From VXNE01 sp965116625 (GTDB lineage Bacteria > Pseudomonadota > Gammaproteobacteria > Pseudomonadales > Azotimanducaceae), in contig OZ220717.1 in NCBI GenBank assembly GCA_965116625.1, positions 744,001 through 808,000 on the forward strand: a stretch of DNA of 64,000 nt, given 5' to 3'. Under the pieces are notes generated by a model, which did not search any database, was not told the DNA's origin, and saw only the letters and a list, made by a program, of their open reading frames with translations. Of this stretch, positions 32,519-39,504 are shown one piece after another. Made by a program: the position numbers and the translations under genes. The first letter of the stretch is position 1, and every line of letters begins with the position of its first letter.

Positions 32519-33339
32519 GGCTTCGAATCCTCCTTACGAATGCCTCGTCGGCGTTGCCAGCGTTTCATGATGCGCCCGTCCCTCAACCAGTTGGCGACCA
32601 TCGCATACCCCAGCACCGACATGATGGGGAAGACGCTCGCGAAAGCAATCAGGCCGAACCCGTCGATCAGCGGGCTGCGTCCCGGCACGCTGGCTGCGAG
32701 CCCGAGGCCGAGCGCGGCCACGACCGGCACGGTGACCGTGGATGTCGTCACGCCGCCGCAGTCGTAGGCGAGCGGAATGATGGTCTTGCTGGCGCGGAAG
32801 GTCTGCACGATTACCACCGCGTAGGCGGCGATGATGTACCACGGCAGCGGCGTGCCGGTGACGATGCGGAAGCAGCCGAGGGATACGCCGACGGAAACGC
32901 CGATAGCCACCGCGATGCGCAGCCCCCAGGCACCGACTGCGCCGCCGGAGACCTGTTCCGCCTTCATCGCGACGGCGATCAGGGGCGGCTCCGCCACGGT
33001 CGTCGCGAAGCCGATAGCGGCGGCGAATGTGTACACGAGGGCGTAGTCGCGCCAATCCACACCCGCGCCGGGGGGCGCGTCCCCGATGCTCGCCTCGGTC
33101 AACTGGCGCGCCATCGTCTCGCCGATGGGAAAGAGCGCCTGCTCGAGGCCGATCAGGAACAGGGCCAGGCCGAGCAGCACGCAGACAAATCCGGTGACGA
33201 TGCCGGGCAGGTTCGGCGGGCGCTGTCTAAGCACCACGACCTGGAACGTGACGAGAATGGCAACGATCGGCGCCACGTCGACCACCGTGCCAGCCACCGT
33301 GCCGAGGAAGTCCATGGCGAAATCGGCAGCGGCGTTCAC
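32515..33339 (-). CDS. DUF1538 integral membrane protein, second copy
   Basis: A 274-residue membrane protein of the DUF1538 family with about seven helices. The central ALVYTFAAAIGFATTVAEPP and later CGGVTTSTVTVPVVAALGLG segments match the upstream paralogue closely (FGTTVAEPA, AGGVATSTITVPLVTALGVG). I chose the GTG at 33339, overlapping the upstream stop as GTGA; the long upstream opening is a shadow. The glycine- and threonine-rich half-helices look like re-entrant transport elements. It may form a heterodimeric transporter with the first copy. Substrate unknown. Confidence 0.82.
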   Translation of the reverse strand: MNAAADFAMDFLGTVAGTVVDVAPIVAILVTFQVVVLRQRPPNLPGIVTGFVCVLLGLALFLIGLEQALFPIGETMARQLTEASIGDAPPGAGVDWRDYALVYTFAAAIGFATTVAEPPLIAVAMKAEQVSGGAVGAWGLRIAVAIGVSVGVSLGCFRIVTGTPLPWYIIAAYAVVIVQTFRASKTIIPLAYDCGGVTTSTVTVPVVAALGLGLAASVPGRSPLIDGFGLIAFASVFPIMSVLGYAMVANWLRDGRIMKRWQRRRGIRKEDSKP

Positions 33340-34067
33340 GCGATGAGGCCGAAGGTGAGCACGAAAATCATCGGGTTCAGGACCGCGAAGGCGATCAGGC
33401 CGAAACCGTCGGTCATCGGGTTGCGGCCCCTGATGGCGTTGGCGAGGCCGACGCCGAGCGCGGTCACGAGCGGCACGGTGATCGTGCTGGTGGCCACCCC
33501 GCCCGCATCGTAGGCGACGCCGATGATCTCGTCGGGCGCGAACGCGGTCAGGACGGTGACAATCACGTAACCGCCAATAATGAATCGGTGGATGGGCCAG
33601 CCCATGACGATGCGCAACACGCCCAGCACGATGGCCACGCCCACGGAGAGCGCCACCACCATGCGCAAATTGAACGCGTACGCTGCCTGCGCGGCCGCCT
33701 CGGGCGCAATAACGCCCGCCTCGGCGGCAACCTCGGCCGCTTTCCCGGCAATCGCGATCAGCGCCGGCTCGGCCACCGTCGTGCCGAACCCCAGGCAAAA
33801 CGCAAACGTCAGGAGGGCGGCGGTGCTGCCCTTGCGGGCGAACGCCTGCGCGATCGCTTCACCGAGCGGAAAGAGACCGCTCTCGAGACCCTGAATGAAG
33901 AGCGTGAGGCCAGCGATCACGCAGATCAGTCCGACGAGAACATCGGCCAGGTTTGGAAACGGCTGTTGCAGGACGACGATCTGGAAGAACGCGATGACGG
34001 CGATGATCGGCGCCAGGTCGCGCACGGCGGCGCTGGCACGCCGCCACACCAGGGTCAGGATGTTCAT
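33336..34067 (-). CDS. DUF1538 integral membrane protein, first copy
   Basis: A 243-residue protein opening the operon: a short basic N-terminus, then about six or seven helices including LADVLVGLICVIAGLTLFIQ and ALLTFAFCLGFGTTVAEPAL. The ending RNPMTDGFGLIAFAVLNPMI is almost repeated in its partner (RSPLIDGFGLIAFASVFPIM). Tandem DUF1538 genes followed by PII and CBS genes suggest a nucleotide-regulated channel or transporter. All four genes overlap by four bases, so stoichiometric translation is expected. Confidence 0.83.
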   Translation of the reverse strand: MNILTLVWRRASAAVRDLAPIIAVIAFFQIVVLQQPFPNLADVLVGLICVIAGLTLFIQGLESGLFPLGEAIAQAFARKGSTAALLTFAFCLGFGTTVAEPALIAIAGKAAEVAAEAGVIAPEAAAQAAYAFNLRMVVALSVGVAIVLGVLRIVMGWPIHRFIIGGYVIVTVLTAFAPDEIIGVAYDAGGVATSTITVPLVTALGVGLANAIRGRNPMTDGFGLIAFAVLNPMIFVLTFGLIA

Positions 34068-34174
34068 CGCGACGCTTTACCCATCGGCGCGCCGAGTATA
34101 GCCCCGAGAGCAAATGGAACACTCGAAGTGTCGCCGCCTCACGGGGCGCGCCTCGCCCTTAATATCTTCCGCCG

Positions 34175-34858
34175 CTAGCGCGGGGCGGCGCTTGCCGTGG
34201 TGACCTCGCCCTGATGAGGATCAAACGCAACAGTTACCGTCCCGTGAGACTCAGGATTGCTAATGGCCTGTCGGCGGAAAACCGGAACGTTGGAACCCTC
34301 CTCGCGACGCGCAGAAGGGGCGACCAACCCATCCAATCCCAACTGAACGGCTTCCGAACCGATTCGGTTGCAAAAAGCGTAGTCGGCCACGTCAACAAGT
34401 TCTGGCCAATCGCCCCGCCGGCCTCGCAAATCCTTTTCGAGCCCGTCAAATGTACACGCGAATCGCTGATAGTAAGCGGCCCGACGACGGTCGGGGCGTC
34501 CACCAAAGCTCTGCATGAACCAATGAGCAACTTCCGCCTCGGCGGTCTTCAAGTCAAGAGAGCTGTAAAAGACTGGATAGGTCCCATCAGAGTATCGAGT
34601 GATCATTCCTAGACGAGGCTTCCTTCGAAAGGGAGCGTCAAGAATCTCCTCCGTCGAATCCACATGCCCGCTGGCTTCGAGTAGGGTTTTCAACTCCTCT
34701 TGGCTTCGCGTATCCAGACCCAACCCGTCGAGGAAATCGTCATCCCGAGCTATGCTGGCCAACCGATAGATCTGCCTTCGGTTGCGCTTCGTCGGGATTT
34801 CGACGAGCAACGCGTCCGGCGCCGGAGGTTTTTCGGGGTCACCGCCCTGCGACGGCAT
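34175..34858 (-). CDS. RES-domain toxin (NAD+-targeting or ADP-ribosylating type)
   Basis: A 227-residue protein with the RES fold. The N-terminal IYRLAS (residues 30-35), then TRYSDGTYPVFYSSLDLKTA near residues 87-106 with Glu107/Glu109, and DGLVAPSARREEGSN near residues 176-190 with Ser182, are the Arg, Glu and Ser regions that name the family. RES toxins degrade NAD+ or ADP-ribosylate metabolic enzymes. The gene overlaps the antitoxin by 20 bases. Base composition is visibly less GC-rich than the flanking operons, which fits horizontal transfer. Confidence 0.87.
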   Translation of the reverse strand: MPSQGGDPEKPPAPDALLVEIPTKRNRRQIYRLASIARDDDFLDGLGLDTRSQEELKTLLEASGHVDSTEEILDAPFRRKPRLGMITRYSDGTYPVFYSSLDLKTAEAEVAHWFMQSFGGRPDRRRAAYYQRFACTFDGLEKDLRGRRGDWPELVDVADYAFCNRIGSEAVQLGLDGLVAPSARREEGSNVPVFRRQAISNPESHGTVTVAFDPHQGEVTTASAAPR

Positions 34859-35441
34859 CGGCGTACTCCTTGACGAGCAGGAGGTTCTCCATAGAGCCGC
34901 CTAAGAGAAGGTCCAAAGGCTCCCGACCATCAAGCAAGACGTGTGGCTCACGCAGCCATTCGTTTTCGACATCTGGATCCCGAAAGAGCGTTGAAAGCGT
35001 CTTTCGGATTTGGAACAGGTGGGCGATCCGATCACGAACGTCTCTCCCGTGCAGAGCCGCTTTTCCTTCCAAAACAGCGTGCGCGTAGTCGCTATCCGAC
35101 TCGTCAAATCCCAAAAGGACAACTGCATCCGATTTGGTCAAGTGCCAACAGTCCAGCAACTTCAAAACGAACTGAATGGGACCGCTAAGTCGTTTCGACT
35201 TCGAAACAAATGTTGGCAGCGGCACACCGAAGGCCCGCCATCTCCTTTGCGCAAGGCCCACGTTTGGCTGATATGCGCTCGGCAGGACTTCCAACGGCGC
35301 CTGATCGGGCGGCGCCCAAGACCGCATGGAAAAGAGGGCGGCTTGTGGATCATCGCGAAGCGGCTTGTTGTAACCAAAGCCAGCCTTGAGGCCGGAATCC
35401 TGCGCAGGCCCGGCTTCCCATCCCTGGAGAGGTGTCGTCAT
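34839..35441 (-). CDS. Xre/MbcA/ParS-type antitoxin
   Basis: A 200-residue protein whose C-terminal 65 residues (from RDRIAHLFQIRKTLSTLF to PLDLLLGGSMENLLLVKEYA) match the Xre/MbcA/ParS toxin-binding domain (DUF2384), usual for antitoxins of RES toxins. A helix-turn-helix-like stretch (LDCWHLTKSDAVVLLGF) precedes it. The N-terminal 75 residues are extra relative to short antitoxins and match nothing I know. It overlaps the toxin by 20 bases and the upstream gene by four. Confidence 0.85.
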   Translation of the reverse strand: MTTPLQGWEAGPAQDSGLKAGFGYNKPLRDDPQAALFSMRSWAPPDQAPLEVLPSAYQPNVGLAQRRWRAFGVPLPTFVSKSKRLSGPIQFVLKLLDCWHLTKSDAVVLLGFDESDSDYAHAVLEGKAALHGRDVRDRIAHLFQIRKTLSTLFRDPDVENEWLREPHVLLDGREPLDLLLGGSMENLLLVKEYADAVAGR

Positions 35442-36124
35442 CTCGCTTTGGCCTCCACTTGAACTCGCGTGAGCACTCCGTCTAACAAGCTAAGCTGCGC
35501 GTCGATGCGATCGCTAACTGAGCTTCGCCTGTCATCATAGCGGGTTTGACAGTACACGAAAAAGTTCCCCGCATTGACGGTAACGCTAGCAGATGATCGC
35601 CATTTATTTGCGGAATTGCTGATCTCTATGGAGACGACGGGGTGGTCTTCCGTGGCTCCGAACTCGCCTGGATTCAACCGAACATTTGCGGCGGCAATGG
35701 CTGCGAGATGCCCGGCAGCGTCTCCTTCGGCCTCTAGTCGGAGCGAACTTGTGATCGTCTCAGTCTGAATGACCACATCAGCACAGGATTTGTTCAGCGC
35801 CTCTGTAACCAAATCGATGCACTTCTTGCAAACGTCCAAGTCTTCCTTGACCGCATTCAAGTTCGAAAACTCCAATGCTGCCCGTACCGGCGTTAGATTG
35901 ACCGACGCATTGCCACCAAACATAGTGATCCGCAATCCCGTTTCCGATTGCAGCCCGCTTGGCGCAACATGCATGTCAGCGGTTTGCAGCGCGAACGGAT
36001 ACTCTGCGCGGACTCCCGTGTAAATGCGCTGCTGCAGTTCCGGCGCCTTTGTTACAAGGTCGAACAACGGGACGGCGAATTCCGTCGAATACCCAATGCT
36101 CATCCACCCGAGTGTGGCCTTCAT
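35438..36124 (-). CDS. Unknown protein, first gene of the RES/Xre operon
   Basis: A 228-residue soluble protein without signal peptide or membrane helices, not recognised. It has alternating hydrophobic stretches (IYTGVRAEYPFALQTADMHV, LRITMFGGNASVNLTPVRAA, VVSIEISNSANKWRSSASVT), suggesting a beta-rich fold, and a central helix with two close cysteines (DVCKKCIDLVTEALNK). It is translationally coupled to the antitoxin by a four-base overlap, so it belongs to the same unit. Standard RES/Xre modules have two genes. A role as a third regulatory or phage-sensing component is conjecture. Confidence 0.6.
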   Translation of the reverse strand: MKATLGWMSIGYSTEFAVPLFDLVTKAPELQQRIYTGVRAEYPFALQTADMHVAPSGLQSETGLRITMFGGNASVNLTPVRAALEFSNLNAVKEDLDVCKKCIDLVTEALNKSCADVVIQTETITSSLRLEAEGDAAGHLAAIAAANVRLNPGEFGATEDHPVVSIEISNSANKWRSSASVTVNAGNFFVYCQTRYDDRRSSVSDRIDAQLSLLDGVLTRVQVEAKAR

Positions 36125-36472
36125 GTCTGCCGCCTAACCCGCCAACAAATGTCGCAGGTTCCTTTGAAACGATATGGGAACCGAACGGCGTGGTTTCAAC
36201 CGCGTACAAGCGAACCAAAACTGTCCTATCACGCGAAGTCGATCTCCCAACTCACCAGTTCATTGTAGCGTGTCCTTGGTGTCCGCAAGTTCCCCGAAGC
36301 ACAATGCGGTGGCTCGCCTGCGAGTCGTCACACTTCCGCACATTGCGGCGAAGAACAAGGACCTGGAGCCGTGGCCCGAGACAGTTCATCCATGCTGCCA
36401 TTAAGGAATCCTTCCGCAGGCAGGCGCTTTGTCGCATCATCGGCGGATATTTTTCGTAACGGGCGGAGTGTC
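36125..36472. other. Divergent gene-free region between the RES operon and the MBL gene
   Basis: This 348-base stretch carries no gene I can support. Its left end contains a candidate promoter for the toxin-antitoxin operon; the right end has CGGAG just before the MBL hydrolase ATG. No repeats, tRNA or mobile-element ends were seen. Composition is intermediate between the AT-richer toxin-antitoxin genes and the GC-rich genes to the right. Confidence 0.45.
36171..36199 (-). promoter_or_regulatory. Candidate promoter of the RES/Xre operon
   Basis: On the minus strand TTGAAA (36194-36199) and CATATC (36171-36176) are separated by exactly 17 bases, about 47 bases before the ATG at 36124. The -35 hexamer matches consensus at five of six positions, the -10 only at three, so the call is tentative. 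No operator repeat is obvious. Confidence 0.33.
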
Positions 36473-37435
36473 ATGTCGCTTGGAATCAAGCCCTTTGACC
36501 ACGGCCTGCATGACCTCGGGTCGGGCGGCTACGCGTGGCTACAGCCCGACGGCGGCTGGGGCTGGAGCAATGCCGGGCTGATTGTCTCCCAGGGCGAAGC
36601 GCTGCTCGTCGACACCCTGTTCGACGTCAGGCTGACGCACGAGATGCTCACCGCCATGCGCGCCGCCGATCCCGCGGCAGGGCGCATCGATACGCTCGTC
36701 AATACGCATGCCAACGGCGACCACTGCAACGGCAACGAACTCGTCGCCGATGCCGAGATCATCTCGTCCAGCGCGACCGCCGCGGAACTCGCCGAAGACT
36801 CGCCCGAGCGCCTCGCCCAGATGATGCGGCTCGCCCCCGGACTGGGAGAGGTAGGCGAGTTTCTCCAATACTGCTTCAGCGATTTCGACTTCGAGAACAT
36901 TCGGCAGACCCTGCCGACCCGGACCTTCGACGACAGTCTGCAGATCAACTGCGGCGACAAGGACGTGATGCTCAAGCGGGTGGGGCCATGCCATACCCGG
37001 GGCGATATCCTGGTCCATGTCCCCGCGGACAGACTGATGTTCACCGGCGACATCCTGTTCATCGAGGGCCACCCGATTCTCTGGGCCGGTCCCGTCGGCA
37101 ACTGGATCGGCGCCTGCGACCACATGCTCCGCCTCGATCTCGAGACCATCGTTCCCGGCCACGGCCCGATCACCGATCATCGCGGCGTCCGGGCGGTAAG
37201 GGACTACCTCGTGTACGTGCGCGACGAGGCCCGGAAACGCTTCGACGCCGGCTTGTCCGTCTACGATGCCGCCATGGACATCTCCATGACGGACTATGAC
37301 TCCTGGGGCGACGGCGAGCGCATTGTCGTCAATGTCGCAACGCTCTATCGGGAATTCGGGCACGCCGAATCGCCAGCGAACCCGGTAGAGCTGTTCACTC
37401 TCATGGCAAAGCTGCACAAGGCGCGCCGGCGTTAG
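36473..37435 (+). CDS. MBL-fold metallohydrolase, HxNGDH subtype
   Basis: A 320-residue metallo-beta-lactamase-fold hydrolase. The metal motif reads THANGDHCNGN near residue 78-88, so the second histidine of the usual HxHxDH is Asn. Later ligands appear intact: CHTRGD near residue 174, FTGDILF near residue 190 and VPGHGP near residue 232. Proteins with this motif are common but poorly characterised. I started at the ATG with CGGAG five bases upstream. It converges with the nitroreductase gene, five bases away. Confidence 0.82.
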   Translation: MSLGIKPFDHGLHDLGSGGYAWLQPDGGWGWSNAGLIVSQGEALLVDTLFDVRLTHEMLTAMRAADPAAGRIDTLVNTHANGDHCNGNELVADAEIISSSATAAELAEDSPERLAQMMRLAPGLGEVGEFLQYCFSDFDFENIRQTLPTRTFDDSLQINCGDKDVMLKRVGPCHTRGDILVHVPADRLMFTGDILFIEGHPILWAGPVGNWIGACDHMLRLDLETIVPGHGPITDHRGVRAVRDYLVYVRDEARKRFDAGLSVYDAAMDISMTDYDSWGDGERIVVNVATLYREFGHAESPANPVELFTLMAKLHKARRR

Positions 37436-37440
37436 TCAGA

Positions 37441-38133
37441 TCACACGAACGTCGCCAGCTCCTCCAATCCGTAGCGCTGAAGCACGGGAACCTGCGCCTG
37501 CGGTGCGGGGTAGCCGGCGACGACCAGGACGTAGGGGCGCTCGTCCCGCGGCCGGCCCAGCAACCTGTTCAGGAACCGCATCGGGCTCGGAGTGTGGGTG
37601 AGCGTAGCGACGCCTGCATTGTGGAGCGCGGCGATGAGAAGGCCCGTGGCGATGCCGACCGACTCCGACGTGTAGTAGTTCTTGAGGCGCTTCCTGCCGC
37701 CGCCGTCCTGGACGAAGCTGAAGCGGCGCAGGAAGACGGCGATCAGCGCGGGCGCGGCGGTGAGGAACGGCTTGTTGGCGTCGGTCCCCAACGGGCGGAG
37801 CGCTTCGAGCCACTCCTTCGGCGCGCGGCGCCCATAGAACTGACGCTCCTCGTGTTCGGCAGCTTCACGGATTGCTGCCTTCTTCCGGGCGTCCGTAACG
37901 ACCACGAAATGCCACGGCTGGCGATGGGCACCGCTCGGCGCGCTTCCCGCGGTAAGCAGTGCATGTTCGATGACCTCGCCCGGGATCTCGCGATCAGAGA
38001 AATCGCGCACCGTGCGGCGGCGGCGCATGAGTTCGTAGAAACCCGCCGCCCTGGACTTCATCTCGACTACCGGACGCTCTTCGAACTCGAGCGGCGCAAA
38101 CCCTTCCACAGCACGGCTCCAACCGATGGCCAC
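37441..38133 (-). CDS. Nitroreductase-family flavoprotein (iodotyrosine deiodinase-like)
   Basis: An FMN-dependent oxidoreductase of about 230 residues. FYELMRRRRTVRDFSDREIP, SAPSGAHRQPWHFVVVTD and ESVGIATGLLIAALHNAGVA are the standard nitroreductase blocks, with the RRRxVRxF phosphate-binding region. The SAPSGAHRQPW version is the one seen in iodotyrosine-deiodinase-like bacterial proteins. I favour a GTG at 38133; the ORF stays open to 38223 but would then overlap parA by 62 bases. The substrate is unknown. It is the accessory gene directly abutting parA. Confidence 0.8.
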   Translation of the reverse strand: MAIGWSRAVEGFAPLEFEERPVVEMKSRAAGFYELMRRRRTVRDFSDREIPGEVIEHALLTAGSAPSGAHRQPWHFVVVTDARKKAAIREAAEHEERQFYGRRAPKEWLEALRPLGTDANKPFLTAAPALIAVFLRRFSFVQDGGGRKRLKNYYTSESVGIATGLLIAALHNAGVATLTHTPSPMRFLNRLLGRPRDERPYVLVVAGYPAPQAQVPVLQRYGLEELATFV

Positions 38134-38161
38134 GGCGCTCGATTGTAGGTCCTCGAGGGTC

Positions 38162-38929
38162 TCAAGGGGCGTCGGAGTGCTTCGCGGCGATTTCCTGCGC
38201 GAGGGCCATGTACGCTGCGGCACCCGTCGAGCGCCGGTCGTAGAAAATCACCGGGAGGCCGTGGCTGGGGGCCTCTGCCAACCGTACGTTGCGCGGAATG
38301 ACGGTGCGGAACACCTGGTCGCCGAAGTGGTCGATCAACTGGCGGGACACTTCGAGCGTGAGGCGGACGCGGGGGTCGTACATCGTGCGAAGGACGCCTT
38401 CGATCTCGAGCCGGGGGTTGCCCCGATCCCGCGTGCCCGCGATCGTGTCGAGCAGCGCGACGAGACCTTCGAGGGCGTAGTACTCGCACTGTGTCGGGAT
38501 CAGCACGCCGTCCGCGGCCATCAGGGCATTCAGCGTCAGTACGTTGAGCGCCGGCGGACAGTCGATGATGCCGTAGTCGAACCAGTCCGATGCCGATGCG
38601 AGGCACTCGCGCAGGCGCCCGACACGGTCCTCGGCTGCGAGGAGTTCGACTTCGGCGGCTGTCAGGTCCGCATTGGAAGGCGCCAGGGCAATCCCCGCCA
38701 CACATTCGAGGGCGATGTCCTCCAGCAGGGCCTCTCCGGCCAGCCATTCGCAGGTCGAGGCCTCAAGCGCATCCTTGTCGATTCCACACCCTATCGTCGC
38801 GTTCCCCTGCGGGTCGAGATCGACCAGGAGCACATTCGCCCCGGTCAGCGCGAGCGACGCCGACAGGTTGACGCTGGTCGTCGTCTTGCCGACCCCGCCC
38901 TTCTGGTTCGCGACCGCTATGACATGCAT
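38162..38929 (-). CDS. parA: Chromosome-partitioning ATPase ParA
   Basis: A 255-residue Walker-type ATPase that moves or releases ParB-parS complexes. The N-terminus MHVIAVANQKGGVGKTTTSV carries the deviant Walker A; VLLVDLDPQGNAT and DYGIIDCPPALNVLTLNAL are the Walker A' and B regions. The ATG at 38929 overlaps the rsmG 3' end by 13 bases; the longer opening is inside rsmG. Its normal partner parB is 17.7 kb away, the two being separated by accessory genes. Confidence 0.95.
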   Translation of the reverse strand: MHVIAVANQKGGVGKTTTSVNLSASLALTGANVLLVDLDPQGNATIGCGIDKDALEASTCEWLAGEALLEDIALECVAGIALAPSNADLTAAEVELLAAEDRVGRLRECLASASDWFDYGIIDCPPALNVLTLNALMAADGVLIPTQCEYYALEGLVALLDTIAGTRDRGNPRLEIEGVLRTMYDPRVRLTLEVSRQLIDHFGDQVFRTVIPRNVRLAEAPSHGLPVIFYDRRSTGAAAYMALAQEIAAKHSDAP

Positions 38930-39504
38930 GTCTCGTCCACGCGCCGGACCTTCGTTATGTGCCGCGGCGGTTCCCCGATGTCTCCCGGAACGGGCCCGGC
39001 ACACCGCACGCGGCCGCCCGGGTATGGGAGTTCCGTCAGGGAGGCCGAGGACTGCAGCAACGCGCACCCCCCTGGCCGCAGGAGGTGCCGCACGATCTCC
39101 CACGCCTCCGTCGGCTTGGCCACCGCCCGGACCGTGACGGTGTCGAACGGGTCATGCGGGTCAAACCGACGGGCATCCTCCAGCACCACTTCGGCGTTTT
39201 CGATATCGAGTTCGATCAGCGCCTGGCGCAGGAACCGGGCCTTTTTTTCGCTGCGCTCCACGAGGGCTATCCACCATTCGGGCGCCGCGATCGCGAGGGG
39301 AATGCCAGGGAAGCCGGCCCCCGAACCGACGTCCGCAAGACGGACGCCTTCGACCCACGGGACCAGGGTCAGGCTGTCTGCGATGTGCCGCGTCTCGAGA
39401 CGATCCGCGTCCCGGCGGCTGACCAGGTTATGTGTGCGGTTCCAGTGCCGAACAAGCTCGCCGAACGCTTCCAGGCGCATTCGAGCGCGCGCGTCGAGGT
39501 TCAC
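38917..39504 (-). CDS. rsmG: 16S rRNA (guanine527-N7)-methyltransferase
   Basis: A 195-residue SAM-dependent methyltransferase (GidB) acting on 16S rRNA G527. The SAM motif LADVGSGAGFPGIPLAIA is near residue 58, with VERSEKKARFLRQ and TVRAVAKP as the next conserved blocks. The ATG overlaps the mnmG stop by four bases and the end overlaps parA, matching the usual mnmG-rsmG-parA order. Confidence 0.96.
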   Translation of the reverse strand: MNLDARARMRLEAFGELVRHWNRTHNLVSRRDADRLETRHIADSLTLVPWVEGVRLADVGSGAGFPGIPLAIAAPEWWIALVERSEKKARFLRQALIELDIENAEVVLEDARRFDPHDPFDTVTVRAVAKPTEAWEIVRHLLRPGGCALLQSSASLTELPYPGGRVRCAGPVPGDIGEPPRHITKVRRVDETCMS

